Shown piece after piece: positions 1 to 7,236 of a DNA stretch of 16,722 nt (position 1 is the stretch's first letter; every line of letters begins with the position of its first letter). The translations under genes were made by a program, and so were the position numbers. The stretch comes from Prolixibacteraceae bacterium. Its GTDB lineage: Bacteria > Bacteroidota > Bacteroidia > Bacteroidales > Prolixibacteraceae. Under the pieces are notes generated by a model, which did not search any database, was not told the origin of the DNA, and was given only the letters and a program-made list of their open reading frames with translations. The stretch lies in assembly GCA_003516705.1 (NCBI GenBank), contig DPCJ01000091.1:1-16722 (forward strand), in the 5' to 3' direction.

Positions 1-2046
1 ATTGACGGATATGTAAATGATGAAGTATGGAGCCTTGCTTTTGCCGTTGAGGAGTTTTACCAACGCGAACCTTTTGAAGGACAACCTGTTTCGAAAAAGA
101 CTATTTTTTATACTTGTTATGATTCAGACAACATTTATTTTGCTGTAAAGTGCTGGGATGATAAAGATAAAATTACCGCCAAGGAGATGGCGCGTGATGT
201 GAGTCTTGGTAAAGACGACCGCATTCAGATTATTCTTGATACTTATCTTGATAAACGAAACGGATACTGGTTTCAGATTGGTCCGCGCGGTTCAATTGGC
301 GATGCTGTTGTTAACGAAAATGGTGCTGTTCTCAATAAAGAATGGGATGGACTTTGGACAGGAAAAGCCAAAATTACCGACTGGGGCTGGGAGGCCGAGT
401 TAGCCATTCCGTTTAAAACTATGGGGTTCGATAAAAATAAAACACAGTGGGGAATCAAGTTCATCCGCAATATTGTAAACAACCTCGAAGCATCGTATTG
501 GCCGGTTGCAAACCTGAACGCTGCCAAATTCCAGGTTTCCGATGCCGGTATTCTCGATGGCATTGAGAACATTACCCAGGGAATCGGACTCGATATTGCA
601 CCCTACCTGCTTACGGGGCTGAATACAAAACAGGATGAAAAAGCCGACCCGAAACTCACCGGTGGCGTTGACCTTTTTTACCAAATCACACCCGGATTAA
701 AATCGTCACTCACTATTAACACCGATTTTGCAGAAACCGAGGTTGACGACCGCCAGATTAACCTCACCCGTTTTAATTTACATTACCCCGAGAAACGCGA
801 TTTCTTTTTAGATGGCGCCAATAATTTCAGATTTGGTATTGAAGGTGACGATACAAGTCCGGTGGCAAAAAACATCATCCCGTTTTTCTCGCGACGAATG
901 GGACTCGACTCATTAAACAGGCCAATCCCGATAAATGTGGGAGCAAAACTTACCGGGCAGATTGACGACTGGAATGTGGGAATGATGTACATTAACGATG
1001 ACGGTGAAAACGGTAATAACAATTACTCTGTTGCCAGGGTTTCCAGAAATATCGGGCAGCAATCATCAGTGGGCATCATCGGAACCTATGGAAATGCGAT
1101 TGGCGACGAAACAAATCTTGTGGTTGGAGCCGATGCAAAACTCTCAACGTCAACCTTTCAGAAAAACAAAATCGTTTCTTTTTATCTTTTCGGACTGAAA
1201 TCGAATACAGAAAAGCATACAGGTAACGATGTTTCCTGGGGAACACAGCTGCTATATCCGAACGACCTGATTAAAGCAAGGTTGGGTTACCATCAGATTG
1301 GTAAAGACTTTGTGGCAGGAATGGGTTTTGTGCCACGTGTAAATATCCGCGAAACGTATGGTGAACTTAAATTCGGGCCACGACCCAACAAATGGGGAAT
1401 TATGCAGCTTGAATTTGGAGGTGCATTTGATTATATCACTAATCTGGAAACAGGAGATCTTGAAACGCGTGAGTTTGAAATTCAACCGCTGGGGATTCGG
1501 TTTCTTTCGGGCGAAGTGTTGCGTTATTCCATTGTTAGTCAATACGAAATGCTTACACAAAACTTTAATATTTTCGAAGATTTTGTAATTCCGATTGGTA
1601 CTTACGAATGGTGGCAGCAGCAAATAAAACTCGAAACTAAAGGTGCAAGAAATATTTACGGTGAGGCAAGTTACCGTTTTGGTGATTTTTATAATGGAAA
1701 GCGCAACGACATAAAACTGAACGTGAACTGGAAAATTGCCGTGCCATTTTTTGTTGGCGGAACTGTAACCCGGAATAATATCTCCTTACCCGAAGGCAAG
1801 TTCGCAGCAAATATTTATCAGGTTAATGCAAATGTTTTATTTAGTCCGAACGTTACGCTTTACAATTATTTTCAATACGATAATGCCAGTAACAGTGCCG
1901 GCTGGCAAGCACGTTTCCAGTGGATTATAAAACCCGGCAACGAAATTATACTGGCATGGACTTCTAATTTCAGGCAACCCGAAGAATCGCTGATACCTGA
2001 CGAAAGCGCAGTAAGGTTAAAACTGAAGTATAACATCAGACTGTAA
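1..2046 (+). CDS. DUF5916 domain protein with CBM9-like N-terminal domain (5' truncated)
   Basis: The reading frame is open from base 1 to the TAA at 2044-2046, giving 681 visible residues; the start codon and any signal peptide lie off the left edge. The first residues (IDGYVNDEVWSLA) match the beginning of the CBM9-like fold that opens DUF5916 proteins. It continues with the family's typical blocks: DDRIQIILDTYLDKRNGYWF, a GWEAELAIPFKTMGF stretch and WGIKFIRNI. From about visible residue 195 the protein has many alternating polar/aromatic strands, including PEKRDFFLDGANNF, and it ends in LRLKYNIRL-like beta-strand residues, as expected for an outer-membrane barrel. The family is common in Bacteroidota. 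Its biochemical role is not established; carbohydrate or surface-polymer handling is inferred only from the CBM9-like part. Family assignment is confident, function is not. It is probably the last gene of its unit, because a 299-base gap follows. Confidence 0.88.
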   Translation: MDGYVNDEVWSLAFAVEEFYQREPFEGQPVSKKTIFYTCYDSDNIYFAVKCWDDKDKITAKEMARDVSLGKDDRIQIILDTYLDKRNGYWFQIGPRGSIGDAVVNENGAVLNKEWDGLWTGKAKITDWGWEAELAIPFKTMGFDKNKTQWGIKFIRNIVNNLEASYWPVANLNAAKFQVSDAGILDGIENITQGIGLDIAPYLLTGLNTKQDEKADPKLTGGVDLFYQITPGLKSSLTINTDFAETEVDDRQINLTRFNLHYPEKRDFFLDGANNFRFGIEGDDTSPVAKNIIPFFSRRMGLDSLNRPIPINVGAKLTGQIDDWNVGMMYINDDGENGNNNYSVARVSRNIGQQSSVGIIGTYGNAIGDETNLVVGADAKLSTSTFQKNKIVSFYLFGLKSNTEKHTGNDVSWGTQLLYPNDLIKARLGYHQIGKDFVAGMGFVPRVNIRETYGELKFGPRPNKWGIMQLEFGGAFDYITNLETGDLETREFEIQPLGIRFLSGEVLRYSIVSQYEMLTQNFNIFEDFVIPIGTYEWWQQQIKLETKGARNIYGEASYRFGDFYNGKRNDIKLNVNWKIAVPFFVGGTVTRNNISLPEGKFAANIYQVNANVLFSPNVTLYNYFQYDNASNSAGWQARFQWIIKPGNEIILAWTSNFRQPEESLIPDESAVRLKLKYNIRL

Positions 2047-2218
2047 ATGTTGTTTTAGGTAAACATGTGAAAACCTTTTCAAAATAACGAACGTATATGA
2101 TGCCATTACAGAGGAAAATTATCAGGCTAAAACGGATACCTTCATATCATATATAATTTTAGACAAATACAAGAATTTACACTATTTAATGAAACAGCGG
2201 AAAAAAGCAATTTAGAAT
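2047..2218. other. Intergenic gap upstream of the rho promoter
   Basis: This AT-rich stretch lies between the DUF5916 gene and the candidate rho promoter. No convincing gene is visible: the longest ATG-started frame noticed encodes about 19 residues and has no recognisable features. A weak dyad is present, TATATGAT near 2094 and ATCATATA near 2147, but the arms are too far apart to be a terminator. No clear terminator for the upstream gene was identified. Confidence 0.5.
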
Positions 2219-2250
2219 TTTGTTTGTTTTCAAGTATTTTAATATACTTG
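2219..2250 (+). promoter_or_regulatory. Candidate rho promoter (Bacteroidota sigma-70 type)
   Basis: TTTG at 2219-2222 could be a -33 element. TATACTTG at 2243-2250, followed by CAC, resembles the -7 consensus TAnnTTTG with one mismatch. The 20-base spacer is within the 19-21 usually reported for this promoter type. Transcription would begin near 2257, giving a leader of about 90 bases before the rho ATG. Seen by eye only. Confidence 0.45.
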
Positions 2251-2345
2251 CACACGAATTTACGAATTGCTCAATCCCCGGCGTTTGTTCCATAGTTTTA
2301 TTCAACAAAAAATCAAAAAAAACAACAAGGAATAACTTTTTTATC

Positions 2346-4328
2346 ATGTACGATATATTAGAATTAAACAAGAAGCTTTTACCGGAGCTTAAAGAAATTG
2401 CCAAAGGTCTCAATATTAAAAGGACTGAACTTTTAAAGAAACAGGATTTGGTATATAAAATTCTTGATGCACAAGCCATCAGGGAAGCCGAGAAGTCGGA
2501 GAAAAAAATCAGCGATACTGAACCAAAATCAGAAGAAAAAGGATTAAAATCATTTTTGATTCGGAAGCCAGCACCGCAGGAATATCCATATGCTGAACAA
2601 GATAAGAACAGAATGGGTCGTCCGCGCCGTGAACGTATTGAGCCGGTTATAAAACACGAAAAAGTGGAAACCGGTAAAAAGAAACACGTAAAAATTGAAT
2701 CGAGTGTTCAGTCACGGCAGGAACAAATTAAAGCCATTATTAAAGGATTCGGGCGTGAAAAACCCGTTATCAACGAGCAGGAGCAAAAGCCGGTTGAAAG
2801 AATTCCTGTGCAACCCGAAGAAAACAGACCCGTTGTTGAAAAAACGTCAAACGATTTTCGTCCGAAACAAGTGCCGCAAAACGAGCCTTTCAGAGTAAAA
2901 AAACAGCATCAACAAATGGCCGATAAGCAACAACTACCAGTTGAACGGAAACCTGTGGTTGAAAATGAGAACCGTTTTGCCGATAAAAAACCAAAAAGTG
3001 CTGAAAAGCTGAATGAAGATTTTGAACCTTCTGAAAGTTTTGAAACAAATGATAATGTAACGGAGCATCCGATTGCTGAAGCACAAATGCCGGAAAATAT
3101 ACAACCGGCAGAATTTGCTGAAAATATTGAACCGCCGGTAAATCAGCCGCAAAGACTTGAAAATCAGAATTACAATGCAAAAGTTGTAAAGGCCCGTCAA
3201 TATGAGTTTGAGGGAATTGTTACAAATACGGGTGTGCTCGAAATTCTTGTTGACGGTTACGGTTTTTTACGCTCAGCCGACTATAATTACCTTAATTCGC
3301 CCGATGACGTTTATGTTTCTCAGTCGCAGATAAAACTGATGGGTTTAAAAACCGGCGATACAATTACAGGAACAATCCGACCTCCAAAAGAAGGCGAAAA
3401 ATATTTCCCGCTGGTAAAAGTGCTCGAAATCAATGGCCGCAGTCCCGAATATATTCGCGACCGTGTTCCTTTCGACCATTTAACACCGCTGTTCCCAAAT
3501 GAAAAATTTAATCTAACAGGAAACGGTCACGATAATCTTTCAACAAGAATTATAGACATGTTTGCTCCAATTGGGAAAGGACAACGTGGTTTAATTGTGG
3601 CTCAGCCAAAAACAGGTAAAACTGTATTGTTGAAAGAAATTGCCAATGCAATTGCCGCTAACCATCCTGAAGTTTATATGATTGTTCTTCTCATCGACGA
3701 ACGACCGGAGGAAGTTACTGATATGGCCCGCAGCGTAAATGCCGAAGTGGTTGCCTCCACTTTCGATGAACCTGCTGAAAAACACGTTCGTGTGGCAAAT
3801 ATTGTACTCGAAAAAGCCAAACGGCTTGTTGAATGCGGCCATGATGTGGTTATTCTTCTCGATTCGATTACCCGATTGGCACGTGCCTACAACACTGTTC
3901 AGCCTGCTTCGGGTAAAGTACTCTCGGGTGGGGTTGATGCAAACGCTTTGCACAAACCAAAACGGTTTTTCGGAGCAGCGCGAAACATTGAAGAAGGCGG
4001 TTCGCTTACAATTATTTCCACTGCACTTACCGAAACCGGCTCGAAAATGGATGATGTTATTTTTGAAGAATTTAAAGGTACCGGTAACATGGAGTTGCAA
4101 CTCGACAGAAAATTGTCGAACAAACGTATTTTCCCGTCAGTCGATATTCCTGTATCGAGTACACGTCGCGAGGATTTACTTTTCTCAAAACAGATTATCG
4201 ACAAACTGTGGATTTTACGTCATTACCTTGGTGGCATGAACTCACTCGAAGCTATGGATTTCATGAAAACAAGGCTGATGAGGTCAAACTCAATGGAAGA
4301 GTTTCTTGCATCGATGAACGACGAATAG
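2346..4328 (+). CDS. rho: Transcription termination factor Rho with long disordered insertion
   Basis: This encodes a 660-residue RNA-dependent ATPase/helicase that ends transcripts. I chose the ATG at 2346 (MYDILELNKKLLPELKEIAK) because it begins the conserved Rho N-terminal helical domain; an upstream TTG at 2220 would add 42 unsupported residues. Domains: N-terminal helical domain about 5-45; a polar Lys/Glu/Pro/Gln-rich, low-complexity region about 47-284; RNA-binding cold-shock-like fold from about 287 with the RNP-like DGYGFLRS (Y305, F307); and the RecA-type ATPase with Walker A AQPKTGKT (K425), LLIDERPEEVTDM and Walker B VVILLDSITRLARAYN (D506). E. coli Rho is about 419 residues, so the excess is the insertion. 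All catalytic motifs look intact. A candidate promoter lies at 2219-2250 and a terminator at 4369-4408. The gene stands alone. Long Rho insertions are known in Bacteroidota, and in Bacteroides thetaiotaomicron the region has been tied to phase separation. Confidence 0.97.
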   Translation: MYDILELNKKLLPELKEIAKGLNIKRTELLKKQDLVYKILDAQAIREAEKSEKKISDTEPKSEEKGLKSFLIRKPAPQEYPYAEQDKNRMGRPRRERIEPVIKHEKVETGKKKHVKIESSVQSRQEQIKAIIKGFGREKPVINEQEQKPVERIPVQPEENRPVVEKTSNDFRPKQVPQNEPFRVKKQHQQMADKQQLPVERKPVVENENRFADKKPKSAEKLNEDFEPSESFETNDNVTEHPIAEAQMPENIQPAEFAENIEPPVNQPQRLENQNYNAKVVKARQYEFEGIVTNTGVLEILVDGYGFLRSADYNYLNSPDDVYVSQSQIKLMGLKTGDTITGTIRPPKEGEKYFPLVKVLEINGRSPEYIRDRVPFDHLTPLFPNEKFNLTGNGHDNLSTRIIDMFAPIGKGQRGLIVAQPKTGKTVLLKEIANAIAANHPEVYMIVLLIDERPEEVTDMARSVNAEVVASTFDEPAEKHVRVANIVLEKAKRLVECGHDVVILLDSITRLARAYNTVQPASGKVLSGGVDANALHKPKRFFGAARNIEEGGSLTIISTALTETGSKMDDVIFEEFKGTGNMELQLDRKLSNKRIFPSVDIPVSSTRREDLLFSKQIIDKLWILRHYLGGMNSLEAMDFMKTRLMRSNSMEEFLASMNDE

Positions 4329-4368
4329 AAAGAAACACACCTAAAATCAAGGTGTTGGAAATAAAAAT

Positions 4369-4408
4369 AAAACAAAACAGCAGGCCGGTTGGTCTGCTGT
4401 TTTGTTTT
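4369..4408. terminator. Bidirectional intrinsic terminator between rho and a glycosyltransferase
   Basis: Arms 4369-4383 and 4394-4408 are perfectly complementary over 15 bases, with core CAGCAG/CTGCTG. Pairing can extend inward to a GGTT loop at 4387-4390. The outer part is A-rich on the left and T-rich on the right, so a U-tract forms in transcripts from either strand. It lies 40 bases after the rho stop and 19 bases past the stop of the convergent minus-strand gene, which fits termination of both. Confidence 0.9.
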
Positions 4409-4427
4409 CAGGCAATGTGAATAGGAT

Positions 4428-5600
4428 TCAGTTTTTTAATATCAGTGTGAAAATCTCGCGGATGATTTTTTCTTCATTTTCCCAGGTCAGTTCGGCTGCT
4501 GCTATTGGAAGGTTTGCCATCCAGAATTTTCGTTTCTCGGTGTTTTCAAGCGCCTCTGAAATTTTTGCTGCTAAAAAAACAGGGTCGAGCGAATCTGTTA
4601 TCTCACCAACCTGAAACCGGTTGACAACAGCTGCCATTTCAGGCAGATTGGTTACCAGCACAGGCACCTGAGCCTGAATGTAATCGAATAATTTATTGGG
4701 GAGTGCAAACCTGTAATTTAATCCAAAATCTTCTTCAACCGATAATCCCAAATCGGCTGTGGGTGTTAGTTTTGCCAGTTCGTTAATGGTAAGCCGGCCG
4801 GTAAATACAATCTTGTTTTGCAGATTTTTCGTTTGTACAAGTGCCTCAAGCTGTGGTTTTATATCGCCATCGCCGGCAATAATCAGTTTGGCATTTTCCA
4901 CGTAATGCAGGGCGTTTATCACTTGTTCAAGCCCGCGGCCAATATTTACAGCTCCCTGGTAAAGGATAATTTTTTCGGTTTGTGCAGTCTTTGTTTTTTC
5001 AGTTTGATGAACTGTTGTAAGTGGCAGGTTTCGTACCACCCGAAAAGGGGTTCCATATTTTTCACTGTAAATTTCAGCAATCGAATTACAAACAGTGGTA
5101 GCGTATTTTAGTTGGGGAACTATTTTCTTTTCAATCCATTCCCATATTTTCTTTATACGCGGTCTGTCAACCAGTTCGGGAACTTCGGTAAAATACTCAT
5201 GACTGTCATAAACCAGTGGAATTTGCTTCACTTTCGATGCTAAAAAATTGGCGGGCAAAGTATCTAAGTCGTTGGCTAAAAGAATATCTGATTTTGAAAA
5301 CAGCAGGCACAAATACAACCTGTAATTGAATTCGGCATAAAAAAGTGGTCCTTTGTTAAAAAGCAAATTAAACCGTTTGGTTTCGTATGCCCGGGTCAAA
5401 AGAGGCTGACTATTTTTTAATTTCCGCCCGATGAGTAAAACATCAAATCCCATATAATGCAGCGTGCTGCAATATTTATGTACCCTGTTGTCGGAAACAA
5501 GGTCACTGGTAACCGAAACAATAATTTTATGTTTTAATTTGCTGTTCACCCGATAGAATTGGCGGTAAATATAAAACTTTAACAGCAACTGAGAAAACAT
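4428..5600 (-). CDS. Glycosyltransferase, GT4/group 1 family
   Basis: This encodes a GT-B fold glycosyltransferase of about 390 residues that probably transfers a nucleotide-sugar-derived residue during surface polysaccharide or glycolipid assembly; donor and acceptor cannot be read from sequence. Visible family features are an N-terminal Rossmann-like start (HKIIVSVTSDLVSDNRVHK), the block PLVYDSHEYFTEVPEL near residue 130, and a C-terminal domain with KIILYQGAVNIGRGLEQ, AKLIIAGDGD, KIVFTGRL and a GLSVEEDFG...LPNKLFDYIQ segment, where the EX7E-type region of GT4 enzymes sits. The ATG at 5598-5600 is preferred to an in-frame TTG nine bases upstream. No clear ribosome-binding site is seen. About 23 residues precede the usual family start, so the true start is uncertain. 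The gene is a single transcription unit, convergent with rho and divergent from trkH. Confidence 0.88.
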   Translation of the reverse strand: MFSQLLLKFYIYRQFYRVNSKLKHKIIVSVTSDLVSDNRVHKYCSTLHYMGFDVLLIGRKLKNSQPLLTRAYETKRFNLLFNKGPLFYAEFNYRLYLCLLFSKSDILLANDLDTLPANFLASKVKQIPLVYDSHEYFTEVPELVDRPRIKKIWEWIEKKIVPQLKYATTVCNSIAEIYSEKYGTPFRVVRNLPLTTVHQTEKTKTAQTEKIILYQGAVNIGRGLEQVINALHYVENAKLIIAGDGDIKPQLEALVQTKNLQNKIVFTGRLTINELAKLTPTADLGLSVEEDFGLNYRFALPNKLFDYIQAQVPVLVTNLPEMAAVVNRFQVGEITDSLDPVFLAAKISEALENTEKRKFWMANLPIAAAELTWENEEKIIREIFTLILKN

Positions 5601-5699
5601 CAATTGCAAGGCTGTACGATGAGTTGAGAAATCCTTAATCTTTATAAAATCTTTATATCCTGCGCTGGTATCTTAATATTCTGTTTATAAAAACAGCGG

Positions 5700-5711
5700 C
5701 ACTTTTGCAAC
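5700..5711 (+). promoter_or_regulatory. Candidate -7 element for trkH
   Basis: CACTTTTGCAAC fits the Bacteroidota -7 pattern TAnnTTTG with one mismatch in the first base, followed by CA as at other promoters in this window. I see no good -33 TTG at the expected spacing. A CTGTTT/AAACAG inverted repeat lies just upstream (5681-5696). Transcription would start about 25 bases before the ATG at 5741. Confidence 0.35.
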
Positions 5712-5740
5712 ATGAAGATTGTTACAAAAATGGCAAGTCG

Positions 5741-7180
5741 ATGCATTTAATTCCGAATCTCAGAATTGTTGCCAAAAGCCTGTTTATCCTGTCGGTAGCG
5801 TTAATTGCCACCGCAGTTATTGCAATCATTTATGCCGAGTCTGTTCTTCCGTTTTTATATAGTTCCGGTATAGCCTTGTTAACAGGATTAGTTCCTTTTT
5901 TGTTTTCAAAAGATATTGATATTAACCACAATATGACAAAAAAGGATGCCAGTTTTGTGGTATCTCTTTCATGGATACTTTTTTCATTTTTTGGTAGTTT
6001 ACCTTATATTTTTTCTTCATCAATTCCCTCGTTTACCAATGCATTTTTTGAATCTGTTTCGGGGTTCACAACAACCGGAGCTTCAATTCTAACCGACATT
6101 GAAATTCTTCCAAAATCGGTTTTATTCTGGCGTAGTTTAACACACTGGATTGGTGGAATCGGGATTATTGTTCTTGTTATTGTAATAATGCCCACACTTC
6201 AGATGGGTTCGTATAACCTATTTACTTTTGAATCGTCGGTACAGGAGAAAATTCAACCCAAAATTAAGTCAGTTGGTTTGCGTTTGTTAGCAATTTATCT
6301 GCTTCTCACACTTGCTGAAATAGTTTTATTGATGGCAGGTAAAATGAGTCTGTTCGAAAGTGTTTGCCATTCCTTTGGAACTGTGGCAACCGGTGGTTTT
6401 TCACCTAAAAACACAAGTATAGCCGGATATTCGCCATACATTCAATATGTTATAGCTATTTTTATGCTGTTGGCTGGTGTGAATTTCGTGATTCACTACT
6501 ATATTTTCAAGCGTAATTTCAGAAAGATAAAAGAGAATGAAGAATTGTGGTTTTACCTGATTGTTGTTTTTTCGATTACTGCAATACTCACGGCAATTCT
6601 TTATTTTACGATGGGAAAACCATTTGAAGTATCTTTCAGGGATTCATTTTTTCAGGTGGTTTCAATTATTACCTGCACTGGTTTTGCTTCAACCGATTAC
6701 CTGCTTTGGCCACCCATTGCATGGACGATTATTTTCTTCGCCATGTTTCTGGGCGGAAGCACAGGTTCAACAGCCGGTGGAATTAAAATGGCCCGTCATC
6801 TTGTACTGTTGAAAAACGTAAAGCGGTTTTTTCATCAGTTGCGTTATCCAAACGCGGTAATTCAGTTAAAGCTGAATAAGAATGTAATCAGTGATGAAAA
6901 CAACCGGAATATCATCACTTTTATAACCATTTACCTGTTGGTTTTTGCCGCTGGTACAATTGCCCTGGCCTTTGATGGTGTTGATGGAAAAACCGCATCG
7001 AGTGCAGTAGCTACCTGCATGGCAGGAATTGGTCCGGGGATTGGTACAGTGGGACCAGTAAGTAACTTTTTTCATCTGTCCGATTTTGCCAAGCTGGTGC
7101 TTTCGTTTTTGATGATTCTTGGGCGACTTGAAATTCTTACACTGTTAATGTTATTCACTCCAGCATTTTGGAGGAAGTAA
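5741..7180 (+). CDS. trkH: TrkH/KtrB family potassium uptake channel subunit
   Basis: This encodes a 479-residue polytopic inner-membrane K+ transporter. The ATG at 5741 (MHLIPNLRIVAKSLFILS) is chosen; a TTG at 5705 would add 12 non-conserved residues. The four-fold pore repeat is visible, with selectivity-filter glycines in SGFTTTGAS (G113), GTVATGGFSP (G218), IITCTGFAS (G314) and AGIGPGIGTVGP (around G431). The FLGGSTGSTAGGIKMARH segment and C-terminal LMLFTPAFWRK are also typical. Family members associate with a cytoplasmic NAD/ATP-binding RCK protein (TrkA or KtrA); none is encoded in this window, so the partner must be elsewhere. The gene is followed after 56 bases by a KdpD-like kinase and its regulator, suggesting linked control by K+ or turgor. 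The family is certain; the split between TrkH and KtrB is less so, but length and layout favour TrkH. Confidence 0.95.
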   Translation: MHLIPNLRIVAKSLFILSVALIATAVIAIIYAESVLPFLYSSGIALLTGLVPFLFSKDIDINHNMTKKDASFVVSLSWILFSFFGSLPYIFSSSIPSFTNAFFESVSGFTTTGASILTDIEILPKSVLFWRSLTHWIGGIGIIVLVIVIMPTLQMGSYNLFTFESSVQEKIQPKIKSVGLRLLAIYLLLTLAEIVLLMAGKMSLFESVCHSFGTVATGGFSPKNTSIAGYSPYIQYVIAIFMLLAGVNFVIHYYIFKRNFRKIKENEELWFYLIVVFSITAILTAILYFTMGKPFEVSFRDSFFQVVSIITCTGFASTDYLLWPPIAWTIIFFAMFLGGSTGSTAGGIKMARHLVLLKNVKRFFHQLRYPNAVIQLKLNKNVISDENNRNIITFITIYLLVFAAGTIALAFDGVDGKTASSAVATCMAGIGPGIGTVGPVSNFFHLSDFAKLVLSFLMILGRLEILTLLMLFTPAFWRK

Positions 7181-7211
7181 AAATTGATGTAACTTTTTAA
7201 TCGTTTACTGT

Positions 7212-7219
7212 TAGCTTTG
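7212..7219 (+). promoter_or_regulatory. Perfect -7 match between trkH and the sensor kinase gene
   Basis: TAGCTTTG matches TAnnTTTG exactly and lies 17 bases before the kinase ATG, so a start near 7226 would give a very short leader. The nearest upstream TTG (7184-7186) is 25 bases away, longer than the usual spacer. The kinase-regulator pair may therefore have its own promoter in addition to read-through from trkH. Confidence 0.35.
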
Positions 7220-7236
7220 TTTTAAAAACAGGAATT

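Noticed and set aside
2097..2156. Small ATG-started frame of about 19 codons in the gap before rho
   Set aside because: No ribosome-binding site, no recognisable peptide features and chance-level length.
2220..2345. Upstream TTG start that would extend Rho by 42 residues
   Set aside because: The extra residues do not resemble Rho, and the TTG falls in the candidate promoter; MYDILELNKK is the natural start.
3591..4100. Long antisense frame within rho, with similar ones opposite glmS and DUF4954
   Set aside because: These are shadows of strongly conserved coding sequence on the plus strand; their translations are Cys/Phe-rich with no domain.
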